56,273 nucleotides of DNA from Rugosimonospora africana (GTDB lineage: Bacteria > Actinomycetota > Actinomycetes > Mycobacteriales > Micromonosporaceae), in the NCBI RefSeq assembly GCF_016862975.1, contig NZ_BONZ01000103.1, positions 1 through 56,273 on the forward strand. The letters run 5' to 3'. The position numbers and the translations under genes are program-made. Position 1 is the first letter of the stretch; every line of letters begins with the position of its first letter. Shown piece by piece: positions 8,849 to 16,987 of the stretch. The notes under the pieces are model-generated. The model was not told the DNA's origin, searched no databases, and worked only from the letters and a program-made list of their open reading frames with translations.

Positions 8849-9318
8849 TGGTCGGCTCCGGTGCTCGTGGTGGGGTGGGTGCCGAGTAGGTGGGCCGGGT
8901 CGTGGGTGATGACCCATGCGGCGTGGTCGTCGACGAGGGCGGCGGCGCGGCGGGTGAGGCGCAGCGAGTACCGGTCGGGGTAGGTGACGTAGCGGACGCA
9001 GTGTTGCCAGAGGGTGAGCCAGTGGGTGGCGAGCCGGATCAGGGTGCGGTGGTCGGCTTGTGGGCAGAGGCAGATCCATTGGCCGGCTTGGGCGGTGTCG
9101 CGTCGGTAGGTGGTGATGGCGGTGTGGATGGTGCGGGCTTGGTGTTCGTTGGTGAGTGGTCCGGTTGGCCAGGTGGGTTGGTGGTAGCAGGGGTGGAGGG
9201 TGGTGATGGCGTCGTTGGTGTGGTGCAGTGCGGTGTTCAGTAGTGGGATGACTTGTGTTGTGCGTGCTGATAGGGCTGCGGTCAGGTAGGGCCCTGACGC
9301 TTTGGCCTCGTGGATCAT
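8845..9318 (-). CDS. hypothetical protein, first gene of a two-gene unit
   Basis: A 157-residue protein starting at ATG 9318 (MIHEAKASGPYLTAALSART). It is mostly alpha-helical, with Cys residues in GQWICLCPQADH and a Trp/His-rich stretch (THWLTLWQHCVRYVTYPDRY). It ends in GTGA overlap with the 499-residue CxxC protein. An in-frame extension to 9567 adds only low-complexity Arg/Pro/His sequence, so I reject it. GGAACCCC upstream gives no strong Shine-Dalgarno, though AGGAACC at about -5 may serve. No family recognised; probably an accessory function of the mobile element. Confidence 0.7.
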   Translation of the reverse strand: MIHEAKASGPYLTAALSARTTQVIPLLNTALHHTNDAITTLHPCYHQPTWPTGPLTNEHQARTIHTAITTYRRDTAQAGQWICLCPQADHRTLIRLATHWLTLWQHCVRYVTYPDRYSLRLTRRAAALVDDHAAWVITHDPAHLLGTHPTTSTGADQ

Positions 9319-9601
9319 TGGGGTTCCTTCGGGTCGGTTGTTGTTGAGGCCCCTTGGCCGGTTTGCCGTCCGGCCGGGGATTGGCGGTTCGGGTCTGGGG
9401 TGCGTCGTGTGAAGCGGTTCCGGTGGTGGCCTTTCCGTGATGTGGTGCGCCGGCGTTCTGGTCGGGTGCTGTGCGCTTTGGTGTCGCCGTGAGCGGCCTG
9501 GGTTTCTGGTCGCCCCCGGAATGCGGGGCGGCGGCCTTTGCCGCCGCCGTGTTCGGCGCCGGTGCATCCCGGCGGAGGCTCGCGGTCAAGGGCCGAAGAG
9601 C

Positions 9602-9640
9602 AAAAGATCTTGGCCGGTGGTCCTGCGGCCAAGATGTTTT
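9602..9640. repeat. 15-bp inverted repeat, candidate oriT element or terminator
   Basis: AAAAGATCTTGGCCG (9602-9616) pairs with CGGCCAAGATGTTTT (9626-9640): 14 of 15 bases match around a 9-base spacer. The arms end in A4 and T4, so it reads as a Rho-independent terminator in both directions and could also extrude as a cruciform. No confident gene ends next to it. Confidence 0.75.
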
Positions 9641-10394
9641 GTGTGCCCTTGATCGGGAGGTGCCGGGGTGCGACGCCGGGGGCGAACGAGGATCGGCCGC
9701 GTAGCGGCTCCTGGCGGTTCTTCCTGGCCTGGCCGGCCTTGAGGCCGAAGGGTGACCGGGCGGTCAGCTGGCAGGGAGGGCCGGCGTGGGTTTTGCCGGG
9801 TCTCCCGGTGTCCGCGGGAGCAGCGGTCGTGGGCACGGCGGACCGGGGTAGACGGTTGTTGTGGTTGGTGGGCGCGACGCGGACAGGCTGTGCCGATCAG
9901 TCGGCGGGATGTGTATGACCGGCGGTGGGCGGCTTACGCCGCTCGACACGTTCACCGGTCTGTCAGTGCCTCTTGCTACGTCGGCGAGGCGGGAGATTCC
10001 GCTGGGATCCGGCGCAGACCGTGGAGTCGGTGGAGCTGGCTGCCGGATGGTCTGCCGCTGCCGTCGGGCAACGACGGTTCATCGGCTGGTTACACGATGG
10101 GAAGGCTGCGCGGGGCGGGGTGTCCGACGGCCGGACAGGTCTGGCGGGCGGACTCGACGGGATCGGGGACGAACAGCTGAGCCGAGGAATCTGGTGTTGC
10201 CGGCTACGCGTTGCGACTCTCAGCTGACCGGCATGTTGGCTGAGCGGAGCCGAACGTGCGGGTTGAGCGAGGTGCGGCTGCGTGAATGGGTCCGTGCGTC
10301 GTCCCGGCGAGGCAATGAAGGGGCGCAGGGCGCGGCGCGGTGGCCTTGTGGGGCCGCGTGATCTGCGGCTCGCCTTGCCGTCGCTGAGATTGCC

Positions 10395-10448
10395 GAAGGC
10401 CGGGGCTGGGCACCCAGGGGTGCGGCTGGCAAGGCCACCCCGGCCTTC
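10395..10448. repeat. 11-bp perfect inverted repeat
   Basis: GAAGGCCGGGG (10395-10405) is repeated inverted as CCCCGGCCTTC (10438-10448) with a 32-base spacer that itself contains short self-complementary runs (GGGCACCCAGGGGTGC). It lies about 140 bases downstream of the leftward gene boundary at 10591, where it could act as that gene's terminator. Confidence 0.55.
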
Positions 10449-10590
10449 TTCAACAGCAACCGGAAGGATCTCCCGGCGGGGTTACTGTAGCGGGTGTGGC
10501 CGAGGGTCCGGGGCTGCCCGATCGGGGTGGTGCTGTACGGCTGTGGGGGATGGGGTACCTGACAGGATCGAGGTCCGGGTGGGTGGTTTG

Positions 10591-11067
10591 TCACGGCAGC
10601 CAGTCGCGTGTCTGGCGTTGCGCTGACAGTCCTGCTGCGTCGAATTCGTCGTGGTGGCCGGTGCGGTCGATGCCCATCCGGGTCAGTATCTGTGAGATCG
10701 GACTTCCGTCGGGGGGAAAGCGCCGGCCTTCCTCAAGGGACAACGGCCCGAGCAGAAGTTGGCCGTGCAGCCACAGCACGGCACGCTGGCTCCCGACGCC
10801 GCCGAAGTAGTCCGCCTCGACGTAACCGATCGGGCCGGCCGAGGACCAGTCCGCCAGGATCCGGTCGAATCCGCCCGGCAGCTTCCAGAAGCCCAGCGGC
10901 CGCGCCGATGCGCCGTCCGTGACTGCGTCATGCAGCTCGTCCGTCATGGGCACCATGGCGGTGTTCTGGCGGAGGGGTACCAGTGCCGCCGGGATCGACG
11001 TCCTGTCTGCGAGCACGGTACGGAGTGCCGCCGTCGGTCCGAGGATTGCCTCAAGCGTGTATGCCAT
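10591..11067 (-). CDS. hypothetical protein, 158 residues
   Basis: Starts at ATG 11067 (MAYTLEAILGPTAALRTVLADR); the longer in-frame region upstream is Pro/Arg-rich and is excluded. The protein has an N-terminal amphipathic segment, a central region with FWKLPGGFDRILADWSSAGP and YVEADYFGGVGSQRAVLWL, and a C-terminus ending in QRQTRDWLP. This layout resembles small soluble orphan proteins common in Streptomyces and Micromonospora, possibly immunity-like, but I cannot name a family. It is monocistronic, with 404 bases before the next leftward gene. Confidence 0.7.
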   Translation of the reverse strand: MAYTLEAILGPTAALRTVLADRTSIPAALVPLRQNTAMVPMTDELHDAVTDGASARPLGFWKLPGGFDRILADWSSAGPIGYVEADYFGGVGSQRAVLWLHGQLLLGPLSLEEGRRFPPDGSPISQILTRMGIDRTGHHDEFDAAGLSAQRQTRDWLP

Positions 11068-11471
11068 ACCGCCTCGCTGATCAGTGGCTCTGCATGGCCA
11101 GAAGATCGAAGCAGGAGCCGGTCGAGCCTGTCCGTCCCCGACCGGCTCGAGCGATGCGTCGTCGCTGCCCGGATCAGGGCAGCACCCGGTGTGGTGTCTG
11201 TTGTGGTCGACATCCTGGCACACGTGCTCTCTGCCGGCGGAGCTGCCTGTCGATGTCGATCGGAACGGTGAGAGGTGCTCTGGTGGATGATGCGTCGGGC
11301 CGTGGCGTCCTCAGCTGGGCGACGGTCGCACCGCGCTGGCGATGTCCGGCGTCATCCGTGGGCCCCTGGCTGCTCCGCCCGGCACTCGTCGGTGGGTCGG
11401 CGGATATTCTGGTCGGCCGGCGCGACGCGCAGACGGCGGAGTTCCGGGTCCGTGTGTCGGCGATCCGTGGG
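11068..11471. other. intergenic region without a supported gene
   Basis: The reading frames crossing this 404-base stretch are extensions or shadows of neighbours. It should hold the promoter of the leftward gene at 11067; no clear hexamers, repeat or terminator were recognised. Confidence 0.5.
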
Positions 11472-11849
11472 TCAGGCGTCATCATCAACGTGTGGCGCGT
11501 TCTTGTAGACGGCGTAGGCGAACCAGGCGGCGTCGCGGGCGGCCGCCGGGCTCTCGTTGGAGACCTTGGTGAATCCGTCCGAGCACTCGCCGGTGGTGGC
11601 GGACACGACGAAGCAGGTGACGTTCGGCCACCCCGCCTGATTGCAGAAGACGCCGATGTCCTCGAGGATCGCGCCGGTGGCCAACGGCGCGAGGCCGGGC
11701 TGCAGCTTCTCGGCGAAGACCTTGTAGGTGATCGGCTGGTGGCCGTTGGCTGCGATTTCCTGCAGGACACGCAATCCGTTGATCATGCGGCGGGAGCGGG
11801 CCTCGTCGAGGCCGGTCCGTCTCACATACTCACTCAGTACGGGATGCAT
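11472..11849 (-). CDS. small winged-helix-like protein, unknown function
   Basis: A 125-residue protein starting at ATG 11849, eight bases after CTGGAGG, a clear ribosome-binding site. Residues about 1-55 look like a helical DNA-binding segment (VRRTGLDEARSRRMINGLRVLQ, core RSRRMINGLRVLQ, and ITYKVFAEKLQPGLAP), followed by LEDIGVFCNQAGWPNVTCFVV and TTGECSDGF. Small stand-alone copies of such domains occur in actinomycete accessory regions, but I do not recognise a named family. It is divergent from the DUF4365 gene at 12096; the 246-base gap between them probably carries both promoters. Confidence 0.72.
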   Translation of the reverse strand: MHPVLSEYVRRTGLDEARSRRMINGLRVLQEIAANGHQPITYKVFAEKLQPGLAPLATGAILEDIGVFCNQAGWPNVTCFVVSATTGECSDGFTKVSNESPAAARDAAWFAYAVYKNAPHVDDDA

Positions 11850-12095
11850 CGTTGCCTCCAGCTTCGCGAGAGAAATTATGCGCTGACGGGCGGGGCCACG
11901 TCGATCGATGGGTCCGGGTGGCAGGGCACGGAACACCCTCCTCGTCGTGCCGGCGGCTCGCCGGCCGGCGGGTGCCGGCACGCCCGACGTCCGGCCCCCG
12001 CTGCGGGTCGTCGGCGGGGAGGGTTTCACTGTGCGGTGACGACAAGTATCTTTACGTCCACGCAGTGCGTACGATGTCGCCTCGGGACAAGGCAG

Positions 12096-12611
12096 ATGAC
12101 GTATAACAGATTCAACCATCAGGGGTATTTTGGCGAGAGCTTCGTGCGGGCTTTGGTCAGTGCCGCGGGCCTCATCGCGGGGCAGCAGGATGTCGACCAC
12201 ACCGGAGTGGACTTCTCGATCGACTTCCCCGGCGCCCGTGGTACCGCCCGGTTCCCGAAGATCGAGGCGCAGGTCAAGTCCTGGTCCAGCCCCAGGGGCA
12301 CCGATGTGCACTGGCACTATCCGATAGACGTCGACAACTACAACAACCTCGCCGGTGCCGGGTTCACGGTCCCCCGGTACCTCTTCCTGGTGATCGTGCC
12401 GGCGGATGTCCGTCAGTTCGCGCAGGTGGATGAGACGTCCATGCGTCTGAACCACTGTGGGTACTGGGCGTCGCTGCATGACCGTCCGCTGGTCGATCCC
12501 GCTGTGCAGAGGAGTGTCACCGTCCATGTGCCCAGGCGCAATCTGCTGACCGTCAGCGGGCTTCGGGCGCTTCTGCATCCTGTCCCCGTCCAGCAGGTGC
12601 CGGCATCGTGA
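12096..12611 (+). CDS. DUF4365 domain protein (PD-(D/E)XK-like)
   Basis: A 171-residue protein with the DUF4365 pattern: N-terminal helix with conserved Glu (GYFGESFVRALVSAAGL), then HTGVDFSIDFPG with the conserved Asp, then KIEAQVKSW, where the E-x-Q-V-K triad matches the nuclease-type core. DUF4365 proteins are predicted nucleases of the restriction-endonuclease-like fold, often in defence loci; catalysis has not been shown for this one. ATG 12096 is chosen because the in-frame extension to 10983 runs through unrelated DNA. The stop overlaps the GTG of the next gene (GTGA), so the pair is translationally coupled. Confidence 0.82.
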   Translation: MTYNRFNHQGYFGESFVRALVSAAGLIAGQQDVDHTGVDFSIDFPGARGTARFPKIEAQVKSWSSPRGTDVHWHYPIDVDNYNNLAGAGFTVPRYLFLVIVPADVRQFAQVDETSMRLNHCGYWASLHDRPLVDPAVQRSVTVHVPRRNLLTVSGLRALLHPVPVQQVPAS

Positions 12612-13732
12612 CGCCCCCGGCCATGGCGAGCGCGGAGGAGCTGCGCGCGGCGTCCTCGCTGCCGCCCGAGACGCTGCGCCAGTACCTGGAGGTGACCGGC
12701 TGGTTGCCGGCGCAGCAGCTCGAACGTGCGACGTTGTGGACGCGGAGCGAGGACGACGGCGACTTCGAGGTGCTCCTTCCGGGCGACCGGAATGTGCGTG
12801 ACTACGCGGGCCGGATGCACGACTTCCTCGCGACCGTCGCCGCCGTCGAGGAGCGTCCGATCCGGCTGCTTCTGACCGATCTGGAGACGACCGGGGCCGA
12901 CACGTTGTCCTTCCGGCTGCTGCCCGGTGGGCCCTCCGGCACGATTCCACTGTTCAACGCGGCCGACGCCCTGACCGGTATCCGGGAGCTGGTCGTGTCC
13001 TCCACGTTCGCGTTCATGCACCACGGGCCCATGCTGGTCCAGGGCCGCCGGCCGGAGCGGGTACTCGAGTTCGCCCGCACCGTGCGGCTCGGGACGCCTC
13101 GCGCCGGAAGCTGGGCCATCGCGGCGCACCTTGCGGTGCCCCGGGTCGGAGTCGATGACACCCCGCCGTTCGCCCGCCAGGTGTCGCTGCAGATTCATCG
13201 CGCGGTCCGGGCCTGTCACGTCGCATCGGGGGAGGTGGTCCGCAGGTTCGATCTGGGGCGGTTCCTGCGGCGCACGGGCGAAGGCGTGTCCTCCAACGTC
13301 TGCGACGCCCTCGCCAGGCTGGGCCGCAACGGCGTGCCGTACGACGTGGGATTCGACTGGTCGCGCCAGCATCCCACCTCGGTGCCTGCCGACTCGTTCC
13401 GATTCGACGAGCGCCGGATCGAGGTGCTGCGCCTGGCCGCCGATCAGCTCAAGGTGGCCGTTCCGGACGGGGAGGCCACCATCGAGGGTAAGGTCAGCGG
13501 GCTTCGGCGGGACACCGGTGAGGGTGGTCAGGCGACCATCCGTGGACCGATCTCGACCGTCTACGGCTCGTCGGAACGGTCCGTGCGGGTGCTGCTTCCC
13601 GATCGTCTGTACCAGCGCCTCGTCGCCGCGCATGGCCGGCGGCAGAGCGTGCGGGTCTCCGGTCTCGCGGTGCGTGGGCATATCGAGCGCGTCACCCGCG
13701 TCGAGATCCTGGAGGATTCGCCGGACGCGTGA
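12608..13732 (+). CDS. hypothetical protein coupled to the DUF4365 gene
   Basis: A 374-residue soluble protein starting at GTG 12608 inside the stop of the DUF4365 gene. Several hydrophobic beta/alpha segments (IRLLLTDLETTGADTLSF, FARQVSLQIHRAVRAC, VRVSGLAVRGHIERVTRVEI) suggest a multidomain globular protein; the last ~100 residues (DQLKVAVPDGEATIEGKVSG onward) look like an OB- or beta-barrel-type module. No family recognised. Coupling implies a two-component unit in which this would be the sensor or partner of the predicted nuclease. Confidence 0.75.
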   Translation: MTPPAMASAEELRAASSLPPETLRQYLEVTGWLPAQQLERATLWTRSEDDGDFEVLLPGDRNVRDYAGRMHDFLATVAAVEERPIRLLLTDLETTGADTLSFRLLPGGPSGTIPLFNAADALTGIRELVVSSTFAFMHHGPMLVQGRRPERVLEFARTVRLGTPRAGSWAIAAHLAVPRVGVDDTPPFARQVSLQIHRAVRACHVASGEVVRRFDLGRFLRRTGEGVSSNVCDALARLGRNGVPYDVGFDWSRQHPTSVPADSFRFDERRIEVLRLAADQLKVAVPDGEATIEGKVSGLRRDTGEGGQATIRGPISTVYGSSERSVRVLLPDRLYQRLVAAHGRRQSVRVSGLAVRGHIERVTRVEILEDSPDA

Positions 13733-14017
13733 CCGGTTCGGTCTGTGCCGGTTCCTCCGGTCGTCGCGGTCGTCTGCCGGGGCGGACGGCTGTCCGCGCC
13801 ACTGGTCCGGGTGCGGTCGGCGATGCCGCGTCGCTCGACGGGGCGGACGACCGCGACTGGTGTGCGTTGCGGACCGTCGTCGGGGTGTGCGCCGGCCCCT
13901 CGTGGTCGGCTGCGGCCAGGCTGGTCCGGGCGTGACGGACGCTGGTCCGCCGGTCCCGTCCGGTAGGCATGGTGGACGCTGCGACTGGTCCGGTACGGGT
14001 CTGTACGGTCTGCCGTG

Positions 14018-14683
14018 TCAGTCGTGGTGGACCGGTTCGGACAGCAGCGTCTCCGGGCGGACGACCCGGAACGCGGGGTTGTCGGGCTGGTCGCCGGCGG
14101 TTGTGCGGGCGGCCTGTGTCCAGATTCTGTGGACCGCGTCGTAGAGGTCGTCGATGCGGTGGGCTGTGCGGGCCCCACGTGAGCGGCTCCGGGCCCAGAG
14201 GACGGCCCGCCATCCGCCGTCCGGGGTGCGGCGTTCGGAGTTGACCAGTGGCTGGAGACGCGACTGCAGACGGTGTTCGAGTGCGAGGCCGGTCTCGTCG
14301 GGTCGGAGGTGGGTGAGGGCGGCGGCCTCGGGCAGTTCGGGCCACCGGATGACGACGACGCGGTCCCAGATCTCGGGTGGGAAGGTGCTCGCGAGGTGGT
14401 GGCTCTCGCCGACGGGCAGGTCCCGTAGTCTGCGTTCGGCCTGCAGGGTCTGACCGATGTAGAGCAGTCCCCATCTGAGCCATACGCCGTAGAGGACGGG
14501 GCCGGTGACCGGTCTTCCGGTGCTGTCGGCGGCGATGAGCTGCTGGCCGAGGCGGTGGGCGAACCGGTAGCGGCGTTGCCGCCATTCGCGGGTGTCGTCC
14601 TGCCGGGCGGTGAGCGTCTGGAGTGCGTCGCGCCACTGCCGGAAGGCGTCGTCGGAGGTGCTGTGACGTGTGTCGTGCGTCAT
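14018..14683 (-). CDS. GIY-YIG-like nuclease domain protein
   Basis: A 221-residue protein, last gene of the leftward defence operon, coupled to the sigma-like gene by an ATGA overlap at 14680-14683. Residues about 55-170 carry a GIY-YIG-like signature: VLYGVWLRWGLLYIGQT (the GIY and YIG strands), a following RRLRDLP with the conserved Arg, a Glu in LALEHRLQSRL and the Asn of LQPLVN. GIY-YIG enzymes are DNA endonucleases that use this Tyr/Arg/Glu set. The N-terminal 50 residues are Arg/Gln-rich and helical. The fold call comes from motif spacing, so moderate confidence; the role as effector nuclease of the cluster is inferred from context. Confidence 0.7.
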   Translation of the reverse strand: MTHDTRHSTSDDAFRQWRDALQTLTARQDDTREWRQRRYRFAHRLGQQLIAADSTGRPVTGPVLYGVWLRWGLLYIGQTLQAERRLRDLPVGESHHLASTFPPEIWDRVVVIRWPELPEAAALTHLRPDETGLALEHRLQSRLQPLVNSERRTPDGGWRAVLWARSRSRGARTAHRIDDLYDAVHRIWTQAARTTAGDQPDNPAFRVVRPETLLSEPVHHD

Positions 14684-16944
14684 GACGTGGTCTGGTCCGG
14701 TCGGCTGGGGTCCGCGGTGATGGTGGTGCCGGCGGTCGGTCCGGTGTCGGGCGTGCCGGGGGCCGGGGTGCTGGGGCGTGTCCACACCTGTTCGAGAAGT
14801 CCGGCGATGTCGTCGTCACCGCGCTGCTGGTAGGCGCTGAGGATTCTGCGCGGTTTGGTGTCGTCGGGCAGGCCGACGGCGTGGGCGAGCCGGGCCCGGG
14901 CGGTGTCCGGGTCGTCGGTGGGGGCGGATCCGGTCAGGCGGAGTGCCTGCGTCAGCGGTGGCGTGTTCTCGGGGATGTCGTCGGCGGGGCGGACGTTGAA
15001 GCGGCTGTCCGGCAGGAATTCGAGGAAGAGGGTCTGGCCCTCCCGGCTGTCGAGTCCGTCGAGGAACCGTTTGATGGTTCCGCTGGATGGTTGGGCGGCT
15101 GTCCAGCGGATGTTCTGGGTTCCCAGGTCGGAGTCGAGTTCGACGACGTCGCCGCGTCGGCAGCCGACGAGGTTGGCCACTCCTGCCGGTATCGGGAATC
15201 CGGATCCGCGCAGGTGGTCGCGGGTGACGCTGATGCGTAGTCTCCAGAGTTCGCCGTCGCGGAACAGCCGCCGGGTGGCGGCCGGTTCCTTGCGTGCCGG
15301 AGTGGGGTCGGTTCGGCGTTGCACGATCCCGTCGACGATCTCGTATTCGCCGGAGCTGGCGTTGGTGTAGACGCTGCTGGGGGAGATGTTGAAGCGTCCG
15401 GCGATGGACTGGACCAGTTCGTTGATGCCGACGCGTCCGTCGGTGGCGTCCAGTTCGCGTCCGATCAGTTGACGGATCGAGGTGTACTGTTCGACCTGCC
15501 ATTCGGCCAGCGCCCAGGTGGATCTGTCGGTCCGGATGAAGCGGTCGTCGTCGGCGAGGGTGTTGGCCAGTGACCGGAGGGCGCGGTCCCTGCCGAGGCG
15601 CTGGTGGAGGTCGTCGATGTGCAGGGGCTGCCCGGCGATGGCGAGCAGGCCGGCGGCGTGGTCGGCCATGGAGCGGGTCCGGGTCAGCACCGTGTCTCCG
15701 TGCAGGAGGTGGCCGCAGTGCTGCAGCCAGGCCCGCAGTTCGGTGACGGGCATGGTGGTGGCGGCCGCGACCGCGGTGAGATCGACGAGGCCGTGTCCGT
15801 CGGCGAAGTCCTCGAGCAGTGTGCGGGTGCGGTCGGCGGCGGAGCTGACGTCGGGTGCGGCGGCCCATCCGTCGGTGACCTCGAAGTAGTCGTCGAGCCG
15901 GTCGAGGATCAGCCAGAGGGGTGCGTCGAACCCGGGGACGTCGCGGGCGAGTTCGGGGTGCAGATCGATGAGCCGGTCGAGTCGGGCGATGGGCTGGATC
16001 TCGACGTGGAGGCTGGCCAGGAGGTTGCCGGTGGCGGTTCCGAAGTGCAGGGCGCCGGTCAGCTGTTCCTTGATCCCGCTTTCGATCTGGCGGACGCGTT
16101 CTCTGCTGATGTCGAGCCGGGCGCCGAGTTCGGCGAGTCGCCGGGGATCGGTGGCGATCATCCGTTCGCGGAGCACGAGGCTCTGCCGTTCGTCGAGCCG
16201 GGACAGCAGGGCCGTGAGTTCCAGGATCGGGTCGGGTGGGGTGGGCTGGGGGGCGATGTCGGCTGCGGTCAGGGAGTTGATGCGAGTGACGAGGTCCTGG
16301 ATCTGTTCGGGTGCGCCGTCCTCGACGGCGAGGTTGAACAGCGGCTGTTCGGCGTTGCGTCGGATGTGGCGCCATGCGGCGAGCTGTTCGAGGTCCTCGA
16401 GCAGCTGGGCCTGGGCGGGGGGAAGGGTTTCGGCGGGTGACGGTGTGGTGGTGTCGGGGTCGTTGTCGTAGGCGGTCGCGCCGAGTGCGGCGGGTCGGGT
16501 GATCGCGGCGGAGACGAGGGTGGTGGTGATGTCCTCGATGGTGCCCTGTCCGGTTCCTCTGACGGCGTAGAGGTCGTGGACGCGGAGTTTGACGACGTCT
16601 CCGAGGGTGTGCAGCTGCAGGCGCTGGAAGGCGGTCCGGGCCCGGGCGCCGGCGCGGAGTGCGGCCAGGGGGAGGCGGACGGGCAGGGTCGGGAACGCGT
16701 CGTCGAAGGTGGTGTCGGGGTGCCGGGTGATGAACAGCCGGGCGAGGCGTCGGCAGAGGTCGTCGTGGTCGACGGCCATCGTGGTGACTGCGGGTGACTC
16801 GGTGAGCCACCAGTCCGGTGAGGGTGCCGCGACGGCGAGTTCGGGGGTGGTGTCGGGGGCGTGGTGGGCGAGCCACGGCAGGATCTGCGGCCAGGCGGTG
16901 TCGTGGTACGCGTCGGGTGGCAGGTCGTCGGGTTGTTCGGTCAT
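14680..16944 (-). CDS. sigma-factor-like, alpha-CTD-like DNA-binding protein
   Basis: A 754-residue regulator-like protein. Residues about 90-145 (LPLAALRAGARARTAFQRLQ ... LYAVRGTGQGTIEDI) resemble the helix-hairpin-helix C-terminal domain of RNA polymerase alpha. Residues about 240-295 form a sigma-70 region 4 helix-turn-helix (LLSRLDERQSLVLRERM, RLAELGARLDISRERVRQIE). A winged-helix segment follows near 420-500 (LLAIAGQPLHIDDLHQRLG). The C-terminal 200 residues are unassigned. Region 2 is absent, so it is not a true sigma factor. ATG 16944 is preceded by GAGGAA. It lies 43 bases after AIPR in the leftward operon. It may control expression of the system or bind DNA as part of the complex; both are inference. 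Confidence 0.85.
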   Translation of the reverse strand: MTEQPDDLPPDAYHDTAWPQILPWLAHHAPDTTPELAVAAPSPDWWLTESPAVTTMAVDHDDLCRRLARLFITRHPDTTFDDAFPTLPVRLPLAALRAGARARTAFQRLQLHTLGDVVKLRVHDLYAVRGTGQGTIEDITTTLVSAAITRPAALGATAYDNDPDTTTPSPAETLPPAQAQLLEDLEQLAAWRHIRRNAEQPLFNLAVEDGAPEQIQDLVTRINSLTAADIAPQPTPPDPILELTALLSRLDERQSLVLRERMIATDPRRLAELGARLDISRERVRQIESGIKEQLTGALHFGTATGNLLASLHVEIQPIARLDRLIDLHPELARDVPGFDAPLWLILDRLDDYFEVTDGWAAAPDVSSAADRTRTLLEDFADGHGLVDLTAVAAATTMPVTELRAWLQHCGHLLHGDTVLTRTRSMADHAAGLLAIAGQPLHIDDLHQRLGRDRALRSLANTLADDDRFIRTDRSTWALAEWQVEQYTSIRQLIGRELDATDGRVGINELVQSIAGRFNISPSSVYTNASSGEYEIVDGIVQRRTDPTPARKEPAATRRLFRDGELWRLRISVTRDHLRGSGFPIPAGVANLVGCRRGDVVELDSDLGTQNIRWTAAQPSSGTIKRFLDGLDSREGQTLFLEFLPDSRFNVRPADDIPENTPPLTQALRLTGSAPTDDPDTARARLAHAVGLPDDTKPRRILSAYQQRGDDDIAGLLEQVWTRPSTPAPGTPDTGPTAGTTITADPSRPDQTTS

Positions 16945-16987
16945 CGGTTCCTCGTGGTGCCGCGGTCGGTGGGGTGCGGGTTTGGGT

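Larger units (their letters stand above)
9319..10590. other. 1.3-kb gene-poor region with inverted repeats
   Basis: No reading frame here has convincing coding character on either strand; the open frames are Arg/Pro-rich shadows. It contains two strong inverted repeats (9602-9640 and 10395-10448). Lying upstream of a leftward block of mobile-element genes that includes a MobF relaxase, it is the best place in the window to look for a transfer origin or the element's control region, but no nick-site consensus is recognised. Confidence 0.5.

Noticed and set aside
9315-9836. Open minus-strand frame of about 170 codons upstream of the two-gene unit
   Set aside because: Arg/Pro/Thr-rich with no domain, overlaps a strong inverted repeat, and only its last few bases touch the real start at 9318.
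10983-12095. Long open frame upstream of the DUF4365 start
   Set aside because: Runs antisense through other genes; family homology begins only at 12096.
13738-13995. Repeats of CTGGTCCGG-type sequence between convergent genes
   Set aside because: Only short, degenerate copies in GC-rich sequence; no regular spacing, so no array or iteron is supported.
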